A stretch of 64,000 nucleotides of DNA from Galeopsis tetrahit (Eukaryota; Streptophyta; Magnoliopsida; Lamiales; Lamiaceae): the NCBI GenBank assembly GCA_963675135.1, contig OY776131.1:33317381-33381380 (forward strand). The letters run 5' to 3'. The translations under genes were made by a program, and so were the position numbers. Numbering within the stretch: the first letter of the stretch is position 1; each line of letters opens with the position of its first letter. Positions 46,585 to 57,140 of this stretch are shown here, piece after piece. The notes beneath the pieces were generated by a model. The model worked only from the letters and a program-made list of their open reading frames with translations. It searched no databases and had not been told where the DNA came from.

Positions 46585-47553
46585 TGTAGACACCTAAATT
46601 TTATCGATCCCTCCAATTGATTTGGGCCTCTAAAGCCCAATAAATTAATTTAAAATTCAAGACGGGCCTCTAAAAGTCCAATAAATCAAGACGGGCCTCT
46701 AAAGTCCGATAAATGAAGACGGACCTCTAAAAGTCCCATAAATCAAGACGGGCCTCTAAAGTCCAATAAATCAAGACAGGCCTCTAAAGCCCAACAAACC
46801 AAATTGAGCCCAAATAGGGTATTCTTAGCCCATCAAGTAATTCAAAATTTGAATTAAGCCCTAACCACTTAGCACAAATATCTCCTTGGCCCATAAAAAA
46901 CCCTAGGTTCTACACCTATAAATAGAGGCCTCATTTCATTCATTTCATCATCAAGAAATCAGAAGCATTCAAGACTCTAAAATTCTCTGCAGAGATTTTA
47001 GAGTGTTCTTCAGGAGTTGGAGGAGTTTCAAAGGCGTTCTTCGTGCAAAGCAGCAAGAAGCAGTGTTCGAGTGGAGATCAAGGTGCTAAGCCTCTTCGAT
47101 TCGGCGTTTCTTCAAGGCGTTCTTCGTGGATCTTCAACGGAAAAGTCCCGATAAGTCCCGAAAAAGTCCCGAAAAGTCCCGAAAATCAACGTTTAATCCA
47201 AAATACGGCGTCAAGCCCTTGGATTAGCGTTACAAAGTCCCAAATTCAAGAACGATCTTCAACGACGTTCATCCAAAAAGTCCTTAAATTCGGCGTTTAA
47301 TCCAAAATACGGTGTTAAGCCTTTGGATTAACGTTATAAAAGCCCCAAATACAAGATCGGAAAGGATTCGGCTGCGGATTCAACTCCAGAAGTTCCAAAA
47401 TTCTTCAAGAAATTCAAGAAGTTCAAGAAGAGAGAATCAGAGGAGAAATTAGAGATTGTAACCCACAAATACTCGGTTTTAATCCGAAAGAAATAAATAC
47501 ATTGTTTACCATTTTTTGCGTTTTTATATTTAATTCACGAATTTGTGTTTACA
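46585..47553 (+). mobile_element. Solo gypsy LTR with GAGAT target duplication
   Basis: TGTAGACA...TTTACA, 969 bp, flanked by GAGAT at 46580-46584 and 47554-47558. Same family as the LTR at 11015-11972 along its length: U3 repeats GACGGGCCTCTAAAGTCCA, TATAAATA at 46917-46924, and the U5 AAATCGGCGTT-type tail. No internal region between the duplications, so it arose by LTR-LTR recombination. Confidence 0.95.
46917..46924 (+). promoter_or_regulatory. TATA box of the solo LTR
   Basis: TATAAATA before GAGGCCTCATTTCATT, at the same place as in the 11015 LTR. May still drive transcription outward. Confidence 0.65.
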
Positions 47554-48946
47554 GAGATAACATGATTAAATTATTGGAATAGACACATTATCATGTTCTA
47601 GATTTAATCAAAGTATTCGTGAATGAAAGGATCATATCAATGTGAGCTTCACATTACAGGTTGTTGTTATGTCCTCGCAACGTACCTCACATATTGCGAT
47701 TGCCTGGTTCATTGTCTAGGGTTCTACTAAGACCGTTAGTTTGACTAATAACTTGATATGTGAGGGTCTATAAGTCACACAACAAGTAGCCTTAATATAC
47801 GAATTAAAGTTGGCTGAATTAATTATTTGATTTGATCAAGATATTTAATTTATGGAGAAATATAGAATAATTCTATTGGATATTATTATAATTTATTTAA
47901 TTAAATTAGATTTAATTAATAAGATGATATATTAGATATATGAAATACTTAATATATTGGATATATTATGTGATAAATATAGTAAAATATATTTTATTAT
48001 ATATTGGATTTGCCAATAAAATAAAATATATACGTGGGCTCAAGCCATGTGCACAGATAAGTTTTCTGTTTTACTATATAAAGACCTCTAGGGTTAGAGG
48101 TTCTAAGTCACAAATTTATCACTCATAATATTTCTCCGATTCTCTCTATAAAATTCTCCTAGTGAATTAATTTAGAGAATCTCAATCTAGATCACAAGTT
48201 CGTAGATGAGGATTACGTAGATGAGGATTACGTGGATAACGTAGTAGAGGATCTCGCATACAAATCACTGTAAGGAATATTAATGTTTTAATTATCCTTC
48301 AATTTATATTATACAGTCATATCAGAATCTGTGTTTAAACAAACTCTTTAAACTTCCGCTGCTACAGACATAGTGTTCGTATCTCGAAAATCCAATAACT
48401 AGTGCTGGTATCTCATGAATTACCTGCTACAGCTGATGCGAAATGCGAGTTGGAAGCAGTTTTTAACTTTGGAGATTCCAACTCCGGTGTCTCTGCTGCT
48501 TTTTCTCCACAATACCCTCCGTATGGATCAGTGGCTTACATCAAGAAGCCAGCTGGAAGAATGTTAGATGGGCGGCTCATCATCAATTTTTTAGGTACGT
48601 ATTTTTAAATTTACATACACTATCAGTAGTACTAGTAATTAATTAATATATATAATTATGCAGCACAAGCTCTGGGGCTACCGTTTCTGAGTCCGTATCT
48701 ACAATCCCGATTTCAGACAAGGTGTCAACTTTGCTGCGGTGGCTGTCGGTGTATGTCGCACACCCAATCAAGGATGTAGCCCCTTCACTCTTCCTGTCCA
48801 GCTCAGCCCATCAAGCAGTTTAAATGAAAAGTCGACATACGTATGTTAATTTTATCTTAACAGCAGGGGTGACCCTAAGGCAGGGCGGTAGGGGCGATCG
48901 CCCTGGGCCTCGAGATTTTGAGGGCCTACTTTTATATACATATATA

Positions 48947-49765
48947 CAGTGACAGAGCCAGAATTTTTAAGTCGGGGGGCCCAAAAAATAACACTAAAAA
49001 AAAATTAAAAAGTGAAAATTTAAAATAAGCTCATGAAGTACTACTAATATTTATATAATAAAAATGATAAATTTAATTACATTAACATCTAAAAATAAAA
49101 ATCAAATATAATTAAATTATAACATTCCTCTTCGATTCTTCATATTTTGGAAGCGTTGCATGATAGCTTCGTTACTGACTTTCTGAAAGACATCCTTTTC
49201 AATGTATGTAACCAAACAATCATTCAATAACTATAATTTAAGTTACATAAATAAATAATTATTTCTCCTATCACATGATGTCACAAAATTCACAATCCAA
49301 TAAATTTTTGCTCTATAATTATAGAAAATAGAGTAACAACAAGGTGTATATATATTCTTGATCTTTAAATATGAAGAATCCTACAAATTTAAAATTCAAC
49401 AAGGAGACAAAAGACTAGAAATAAATTTAATTATAAACTAATTAAAACAATAAAGAATATATATAATTAAATTAATAATATAAAAAATTATTACCTTGGA
49501 GGAGTGGAGGAGTGGAGAAGTTGAGGAGTTGCGGATTATAATATATAAACGCCGTGAATGAAAGAAGGGAAATAGGTTGAGAATTTTATAATGAAAATTG
49601 CGTGTACAGTATTGGGCCAGAGAAAATAGGGCACATATTACCATATATTTAATTTTTAATTATTTAAATATATATATGTGTAAAATTACTAAAATACCCT
49701 TGATTTTTTTACAAAATTGGTGGGGGGCCCACTGCCCCCCTGGGCCCTTGGTGCCTCCGTCATTG
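48947..49765. mobile_element. hAT element (non-autonomous) in the esterase gene
   Basis: Ends CAGTGACAGAGCCA and CTCCGTCATTG are inverted; flanks CATATATA (48939-48946) and CATATATG (49766-49773) are an 8-bp duplication with one change. Inner GGGGGGCCC stretches match 28661-29185. 819 bp, no transposase frame. Confidence 0.8.
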
Positions 49766-49914
49766 CATATATGTAAATGTGTTTGACGAAAGATGTGTGA
49801 TAAAATGTTTTTTTTTCTTGTAGTGAATAAAATACAAATGTCGTGTGCACATTTTCTGCACGATCTGTACGTGCACATTCCGTGCAAACTTTATGCATGA
49901 TATGTATATGCAAG

Positions 49915-50160
49915 GATGAAAATATTACCAAATATCGTGGATATATCGCAAATTTGGATATTGCGATATGTATATTGGGGTCAAATGTATTTTTTCCCGA
50001 TTATCGCGGATATATCGTAAAATATTGCTAAATATAGATATCGTTCAACCGTAGTGTAAAATTTGACAGAAATCATGAATTATCGCGGATATATCACACG
50101 TTATCGCAAAATATATCGTACGTTAAGTTAACAGTACTATATATATATATATATATTCTA
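49915..50160. repeat. Short repeats with ATATATCG motifs and (TA)n
   Basis: TTATCGCGGATATATCGTAA-type sequence appears about four times between 49930 and 50115. A (TA)n tract follows at about 50137-50156. Lies in the gap of the esterase pseudogene. Confidence 0.6.
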
Positions 50161-50727
50161 GCTAACATCCGACCTGTTGTATTAATTCTATTTATACATT
50201 TACAATTTGGGAGGACGCACATTCCTGGTGTTTAATCTGGCCCCGACAGGTTGCTACCCATTCCTTTTGTCCAAATTTGAAAACACTTCGGACATAGACT
50301 CGTTTGGATGTCTGATGTCTTGCAACAACGCTGTGGATGACTACAACTGCATGCTGAAGGCTGAACTGGAGAAAGCTAGGCAACAAATGCCCGACGCCAA
50401 GTTCGTACTCGTCGACACGCACGCCGTTCTTCTCCAGATCTTCAGAAACCCTACTGCCTATGGTACGTGCGTACGTTCTAGCTAATTAATTAAATTGATT
50501 TAGTCAACTCAGACCTAGGTAATAATAATTTTTATATAAATAAATATTTATTATGGTTTGAAAAGGACACTGTTGCATGCTACATTAATGGGACAGTTTG
50601 TAGTGATCCCCAGAAGTATGTGAATTGTGATGGGATTCATCTCACTGAAGCGGCAAACAAGATTGTGGCTGATGCATTACTCAACAATGGGTCCTACTTT
50701 GACCCACCATTTGCTTTCAATGAATGA

Positions 50728-51760
50728 TGTGACATCCTAGATTGACTGATTAATGCATGTATGGAGGGAGTACTGTCGATAAACTTTAAGTTTTCACTGA
50801 ACAAAGACTGCATATAATGTTTTGGTAATTTGGTGTAATATATAAATTGATATAATCAATAAACTTTAATCAACGACTCATTGTGATGCATACCTTGTTA
50901 TATATATATACATACGATTTTAAGATCTTATATAATTTATAAAGATTCGTGATTTTTTTAGAATTTTGGAGTAATTACGTCGTGTCGTGTCGTGTGGATG
51001 TGATTAATTTGCAATAGAATAGTGGGGTGGGGGTGCAGCAGTGGTAGTAGGAAGTGGGGGATGGAGGTGCAACATTTGTGCAAAATTAGCCTTAAAAGTG
51101 AACCTCACGTACTCGTTCAATCCAAAAATTAAATATAGCTCATGTAACTTTCACGTGCAAAAATTAGCCCTAAAAATGAACTTCACGTACGCTTTCGGCC
51201 CAAAAAATGGAGCTCACAAGATTTTTACATGCAAAATATACTAGTCCAAAAAATGGGCCTTCCCGAAATTTGGTCTGAAATTGTGAAAAAACGAGTCTAA
51301 TTTCGTTAGCATGTAAAGTTATAAAATTGCAGTCCCCTTTTTGCTACCTTCAAAGTTCAGCCCAAAAAATGGGCTCCCGTGACTTTAACGTGGGAAACTA
51401 TTCCGAAATTGAGCCAGTCGAACTAATTGAGCCTGAAGTTGCGAAAAAAATAAAAATATCATATTCATGATGCATCAATAAGTCAATAGTCATCAAAATC
51501 ATTATACTAAATCTACAACATCAAATTCTTATAGCAAGAAATAAAAATGAAATCATGTGAATAAAATCTTGAACCTCTTCTCAAATTGTTGAATCAATTT
51601 ATTTGACTTATAGAAAAAATCATGATGAATAACCATCATTGGAAAAAAAATTACTAAAATTTATATACGTAGAATCCTCAATAAAAATATGGTGAAAATG
51701 TATGGCAGTTTAAACTAGTTTTTTTTATTTTATTTTATTTTTTATATATAGAGTGTTAGT
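50728..51760. other. Non-coding DNA with a ~95-bp direct repeat
   Basis: Two diverged copies (about 51075-51165 and 51166-51240) of a block with CAAAAATTAGCCYTAAAARTG AACYTCACGTAC. The motif CCCAAAAAATGG recurs to about 51370. No supported frame. Confidence 0.5.
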
Positions 51761-51773
51761 GCAGTATATATAA
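51761..51773 (+). promoter_or_regulatory. TATA box of the small secreted-peptide gene
   Basis: TATATATAAATA about 60 bp before the ATG at 51830, the usual plant distance for a short leader. Confidence 0.5.
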
Positions 51774-51829
51774 ATAACAAGAGAATTCGAAGATAAATAC
51801 AGTTTTATCGACAATTAGAAATCAAGGAA

Positions 51830-52009
51830 ATGACTTTTCACACACTGAAATGTGTACTTATGATTGTTGTTATTCACATGATCTTGTTCAACTTAATAGC
51901 AACTCATGCTCTTATTGATAAACTATATTTCATGGGTGGGGAGTGTACATCGCAAACAGACTGCGAAAGAGATTGTCAATCTCTCCGCTATCCCACAACT
52001 CATACATAA
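51830..52009 (+). CDS. Small secreted Cys-rich (defensin-like) peptide, 59 residues, possibly truncated
   Basis: ATG 51830 to TAA 52009. The N-terminus is a clear signal peptide: basic start, then VLMIVVIHMILFNLIATHA, with a likely cleavage after ATHA. The mature part is short with CTSQTDCERDC, i.e. C-x5-C-x3-C, the start of the CSab defensin-like pattern. Beyond the TAA the same frame stays open for a while and holds two more Cys (CIFC) before the next stop. The gene may therefore have been shortened by a nonsense change, leaving too few cysteines for the fold. Defensin-like genes are usually split by an intron after the signal peptide; none is seen. Role (antimicrobial or signalling) not inferable. 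Confidence 0.5.
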   Translation: MTFHTLKCVLMIVVIHMILFNLIATHALIDKLYFMGGECTSQTDCERDCQSLRYPTTHT

Positions 52010-52671
52010 ATACTTTATGAAATTTCAATTTATGAACCGACCCAATGTATTTTCTGTAATGACCCTTGGGAACCCAAGACACCGGTTTTACACCTCATTC
52101 ATAACAAGGTTCAGTGATACCACGAGGTATGACAACATTCATTTGCAAATTTTATTAAATAATCCATATGTTTATCTACTTTTGTTATATGGAATTGATC
52201 ATGATATGATCTATATATTACTCATGGGAGGGAGATATTCATGAATAATTAAGAACATATATATATTGAGAGAATTTTTATACCACTGAATTTGTAATGG
52301 TTCAATTTTTCATCACAATTAAATTGCACTCTTGGTTCATGATAGTACTCCCTCTTGACAATTACTTTTGTATGTAAGAAATTTTTATTTATAAATCTAT
52401 GTCTCTGTTTTGCATTTTTTTTTTCAGGTTTTATCTCATTTTTTGCACGTACACTTAATCAAAATATCACTCACATGAGATTACTAATTAGATTTATAGA
52501 CAATTAAAAAAACGATTTCATCAATGCAATTGTGACCCAATTAATTAAAGAAGATGATGAATTAATTCTTATATATTGATTTCTAATACTCTTCCTCACT
52601 CGTGGGCCGAATTATCACATGGGGAGGAGACCCATTCCGTGGACAATTTAAATGGGTGGATCAATGTTCCT
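52010..52671. other. Non-coding DNA with a dispersed repeat
   Basis: 52545-52665 matches 42060-42180 (CCTCACTCGTGGGCCGAATT; GGACAATTTAAATGGGTG). No frame with support. Confidence 0.5.
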
Positions 52672-53720
52672 TTATTTTTGAAGTAACAGATCAATGTTCC
52701 TAAGCAGCATAATATGGACACCTATTTCGAGAACCAAACGATGGTCTACTAGAGCAGAACGCCTAAGAGAATTGAGAAAGTCAATTAAAAATACATGTCC
52801 CATACCACCATGTTTAAACTCTGATAAACAAACATTATCTGAACTCAAACATTCTCTTGTATCACCAAGTATCATCGCCAACATTGTCTTATTAATACTT
52901 TCAACATCTTTATCTATTGGAGCAAGTATAACTATATCTTCAAAATACTTATTCGTACCAAAGTTATTAGAGATAGATGGGTAAATATTGTCAACTATAA
53001 AATTAAATTCTCCTTAGGAATATCATCAACATCCGCAAAACCATCATCACTATCTCCAAGAATTTCATCGCCAACTTTCAAAATCCAATCTGAGAATTCT
53101 GCTATTTCATCAGATGTATTATTACCGTTAGAATTTACAGTCTGCAACCTCATGTTCCTCGTCAGTCTCTGTACCTTGCAATATTCCAACATATATGAGA
53201 ATTGATAGTAGAGTGAACTATATGTTCTCTAAAACCTTCAGAAACAACATGAATTTTTTTTCTAAAGTCTCCACCAAGAACCACTGAATTTCCTCCAAAA
53301 AGGTAAATTAGATATCGATCCATCATGACTTTTAACTATATCTCTTAGGCTTCAATCAAGTGCCTCAAAAGAAAACTTGTTAATCATCGGTGTCTTATCC
53401 CATATTATCAATTTTGACTTTATTATATATATTTTGACAAATGAGTACCGGGTAATGTTGTAGATGGATGATTCAAAAATGTTTACCTGAATACAAAACC
53501 TAGTATATATGTGAAGTACGTCCTTCAGGCAACAAAAGAGAAGTTATACCACTCAATGCAACATTAAGAACGATGTCTCTATGAGATCTAACGTTGTAGA
53601 AAGAGTTCTCCATATGGAAGTTTTGTCAATACCCCCGTATCCATACAGAAAGAAGAATATACCATCATTGAAACAAATATTTCTAGTAGAATATCACTTT
53701 GTTTGACAGTTAGGGTTGAA
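52672..53720 (-). pseudogene. Helitron Rep/Helicase, PIF1-like helicase part
   Basis: Minus strand, several stops and shifts. In order: Walker A region (FFLYGYGGIDKTSIW, about 53660-53615; the family has GTGKT, here IDKT); the WDK-P block (family DEAPM, about 53400-53380); LTRNMRL (about 53165); EIAEFSDWILKVGDEILG (about 53110-53050); VILAPIDKDVESINKTMLAM (about 52950-52880); FLNSLRRSAL and VGVHIMLLRNID-like end (to 52672). These are the PIF1 motifs of plant Helitron helicases. The Rep nuclease domain is not present. The altered P-loop and stops make it inactive. Confidence 0.8.
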
Positions 53721-54191
53721 GACATCCTATTGTACTCCTCTAACAACTCTAATTACACTTTATAAATTATACTCCGTATGACATTTTGTCATTTTCAATG
53801 CAAATTAATTACACTTTTTCACAAATTATCCTTAAACTAATTAATAATGGCTTAGTAGTAATAATTTTTAATGCATAGTGTAAAATTATAGAGCGATTAA
53901 TTAGAGGTATAATAAGAACTCATTAATTTTCTTAATATGTGTGCATAAGTCTAAACTCTAAAGTGACATACATTTTGAATAGAAAGAAGTATTTGTTTAT
54001 TAATTATTGCAAATTATTTTGAACTTTTGACTAGAATCTCCCACAATAAAGTCCTTACCCAATCCGAAGAATTAATGAGCTAGTCCTTAATCAATTTATT
54101 AAAATAAAAAAGGAAAAAGAAATATCTAAAGCCATAAGTTCACAAGTCGAAATAGAGGTCGGGGCGTCATTAAAACCTTGTCCAGGAAATC
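53721..54191. other. Non-coding DNA
   Basis: No reading frame. ACTCCGTATGAC near 53770 may be a worn Stowaway end. Confidence 0.35.
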
Positions 54192-54201
54192 CTCTTTATG
54201 G

Positions 54202-55504
54202 GAGAAAATTTCATTTTACGTCCTGTAACTTAGGCCTAATCCAATTTATATCCTTTAAATTTGTACTTTTTCGATTTACGTCCTTTTTTGTCCAATTTAC
54301 GTCCTTTCCGCCGGAAAATTTTAACACAAACCGGAATGTGAGGAATAAATTGGGATTCCGGCCAAATAGTCCAATTTACGTCCTGTAAGTTTGAAAATTA
54401 AAATTTAATAATTAAAATTTTCTAAAAATCCCATTAAAGATTTAAAAAATCTAAAAGTATCATTAAGAATCCAAAAATCTCCTTAAAATTAAAAAATATA
54501 AAATGTGTAAAATAAAATTCAAAATATATCACTAAAATTTTGAAAAATATCATTACAAATTATAAAATGTGTAAAATATAAATAAAAAATTCAAAAATTT
54601 TGAAAATTTTGAAAATACAAAAAATAAAACATTCTACAATACAAAGGATGGAAAATATGTAATTTAAAAATTAAGAAATTCAAAATCTCATTAAAATTTC
54701 TCAAAACTATAAAAATCTCATTAATTTATTAAAAATATGTATATTAAAAATTACTAATTCTTTTTTTTTTTGAAAACAAAAAAAAATTACTAATTCTAAA
54801 AATCTAATAAGAATAATAAAAATTATTAAAATTTCATTAAAAATCAGACTTGATTCAGACTCGTCGGCCATTAAAGTTTTGCTCGAACTCCTAAAAATTT
54901 TGGGTCCCACGAGATTTTCCAACTCACCGTCGAGGTTGAGTGTAAATTCCACATGCACCTTGATCGATTTTGGAACAGTCCAAAATTCATTTTCACGATA
55001 TTTTTAAAATTGTGGAATTTTTTATTTGAAACATTTTTAAAATTTTAATTTATATATTTTTTTTATGAGTTTTAGAAAAAAAATAAATTAATTTACACAT
55101 TTTTTAGATTTTTTGAATTGTAGAAATTATAGATTTTTTTTATTTTTATGAGTTTTTAGAAAAAAAAATTAAATTTACACATTTTCAGATTTTTTGAATT
55201 GTATAATTTATAATTTTTTTTAGATTTTTTATATTTATTTTACACAATTTATAAGTTTTTAATGAGATTTTTTTATTTTTAATGATATTTTCAGATTTTT
55301 TTAATTATTAATTTATAATTTTCAAACATAAAGGATGTAAATTGGACTATTTGACCAGATTTTCAATTTTACGGTGGAAAGGACGTAAATTGTACCGAAA
55401 AGTATGTAAATTGGACACCCTAGGACGTAAATTGAAAACGTGAAAACTTAAAGGATATATTCTGGATTAGGCCTAAGTTACAGGACGTAAAATGAAATTT
55501 TCTC
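54202..55504. mobile_element. Non-autonomous Mutator-type element, 10-bp duplication
   Basis: Arms of about 150-180 bp: GAGAAAATTTCATTTTACGT at the left and its inverted counterpart at the right; ACGTCCTGTAACTTAGGCCT is shared. CTCTTTATGG flanks both sides (54192-54201, 55505-55514). A 9-10-bp duplication with long TIRs is the Mutator signature. 1303 bp. The inside is very AT-rich and partly self-complementary, with no transposase. Confidence 0.92.
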
Positions 55505-55639
55505 CTCTTTATGGATAAAACTCGGGTCATGGAAAAAAGGTACACCCTCTAAATCGACCAACCAACATGAAAAGACCCACAAAAACCAACCAAACCCAAA
55601 ATGACTGAAAACATGAAGAAGAAAAGAAAAAAAAAGACT

Positions 55640-56480
55640 CATGGGGGATCAAAAACATCGTCCCACACACGAATTGACAAAGTGCAACTCATTGGCAAAA
55701 TCTGCGGATGGATCAACAGTGAAGGCCTCAGAGGCGATATCCTCTAACTCATTGTTAATGATTTTCAGTGGTTGTCGTTGTGATACACTACCCCGGGTAA
55801 ACTGGGGCCTCCGGGCTTCTCCGTATAGCTGGGTAGTAAACACAAGAGCTAGATCTAGGGCGTCGTCAGCGGACAACTCCATTAATGCAGCATCCACCAG
55901 CTCCTAGGTGTTGTCCGAGAATTCATTCATGCAGTCATCAGAGAGGTCGGAGAATGGGTTGCTCACCAAGACCAAAGCAGCCACAATAGCCAAGGAAGGA
56001 GCGTGATCCATCGGGGGTGCACGAGTTCGGTGGTCCGAAGAGGAAGGCATAGTCCGTCTTTTATGAAGGGAATAACTCCTACTACATTTACCGTCCCGAG
56101 GTGGTAGGCGGGGGTTTGAATGTGGCGGTACCTTACCCTTATTGTAATGGGCAAATCATGTGTCCAACAATCATAGTGGTTGTAATACTCCAGAAACCAC
56201 TTATAATGCACTTCCACAATCACATACCGATCCCCACATTCTAGCACCAACCGCTACATAAGTGATTGTTTCATATCTACCCCAATCAAGATTCTAGCAT
56301 ACTGCGCCATTGTTTTTACCGAGGTGTGACCGTCCATCTTAATTGTAAATGTGCCAACCGCTGAAGCCGCTGCCGAGATAATCATGAGCTGCCAACGTTC
56401 AATCGGAAGGCCAACTAGGAGAACCCATATCTAAGTCGTCGAAGTCGGAACCTAGTTCGGATTGAAACTGGGTGACCAAT
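55640..56480 (-). pseudogene. LINE ORF1 / DUF4283-type gag fragment
   Basis: Minus strand, in pieces. 56440-56250: VGLPIERWQLMIISAAASAV then KTMAQYARILIGVDM, the DUF4283-type RNA-binding domain of plant LINE ORF1. 56250-56150: VEVHYKWFLEYYNHYDCWTH, matching the following zinc-knuckle region in which the usual Cys are partly replaced by Tyr. 55897-55649: acidic stretch of 82 residues with no domain. Stops separate the pieces (one near 56262). GC content is higher than the surroundings. Confidence 0.65.
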
Positions 56481-57140
56481 TTTACAGATGAATGGAGCCT
56501 GGGGCCAACTTCCAAACCCGTCTCATAAAAATTCGATCACGCACAAAATTATTGCATCACACAAAATTTATTGCAACACCACATCAAAACTTTGCACAAA
56601 TGCTTCTTAAAAAAAAGATATGCTTTTGAAACAAATGTGTTAAAAAAGAAGATTTAGCAAAAAGCTTGAGCAGATCCGTTGGAGCCGGAGGGAGTGTGGC
56701 GGGTGTGGCAGATCTTTTCTTGCCCTTGTCACTCCCATTCTCCACAAATATCAAGAATCCCTTCAATCTGTTACAAATTGCGGCTCTCATGTCACTCACA
56801 ACCTCTTCTCCCACATAACGGCGGCGACAGGCTCTACCACCACAAAATAACCACCAAGAATCGACATGTTACAGATCGCGGCCGAGGGAGAAAATTGGAG
56901 TTGAAGGCGTCTCTTCATCTTCACACACGGAGGCGGCCAAGGCAGCGACTATGGCTACGTCGGACGACGAGAAATTACCGCCTTCATCCTCGTTCTCTCA
57001 GGCAGGCGAGAGGATGGAGAAGGTGGCCACCACGAAGATGGAGTATGCGACGGCAAAGGCGGTCAAGGCGATGGCGGCCAGAGAGCAACTAGGGTTTGGA
57101 GGTGTAAACTATAAAATAGGGAATAAATTAGTTTAGTGGG
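56481..57140 (+). other. GC-rich block with a possible small gene (56951-57136)
   Basis: Base composition is unlike the flanks. The best frame starts at ATG 56951 and gives 61 residues (MATSDDEKLPPSSSFSQAGE, then KMEYATAKAVKAMAAREQLG), acidic then helical, ending at 57136. It could be a captured host exon or a short gene. No domain is recognised. Confidence 0.3.

Larger units (their letters stand above)
45884..48366 (+). mobile_element. Copia 3' LTR split by a solo gypsy LTR
   Basis: Starts TGTTAGTATAGATG right after the polypurine tract and ends CCGCTGCTACA at about 48366. Removing the inserted gypsy LTR and one duplication copy leaves about 1.5 kb, a normal size. A TATA-like TATATAAAG lies near 48076. 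Confidence 0.75.
48411..50727 (+). pseudogene. GDSL esterase/lipase pseudogene
   Basis: Secreted serine-esterase family of plants (FXG1/At3g26430-like by pattern). Exon 1 (48411-48594) has block I, FNFGDSNSG, with the catalytic Ser, then AGRMLDGRLIINFL and a GTACGT donor. Exon 2 (48664-48840) has QALGLPFLSPYLQS, then a frame break, then DFRQGVNFAAV and SPFTLPVQLSPSSSLNEK, and a GTATGT donor. After a hAT insertion and filler, a late exon (about 50207-50462) has GGRTFLVFNLAPTGCYPF and VLVDTHAVLLQIF. The last (50566-50727) has CDGIHLTEAANKI, block V with the Asp and His, and ends at TGA. The signal peptide, the GxND block and a Cys-rich block are missing, so it cannot be active. Confidence 0.88.

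Noticed and set aside
56679..57092. 137-residue plus-strand ORF rich in Arg/His/Ser
   Set aside because: Composition is that of an alternate frame of GC-rich DNA; the frame at 56951 is more plausible and even that is weak.
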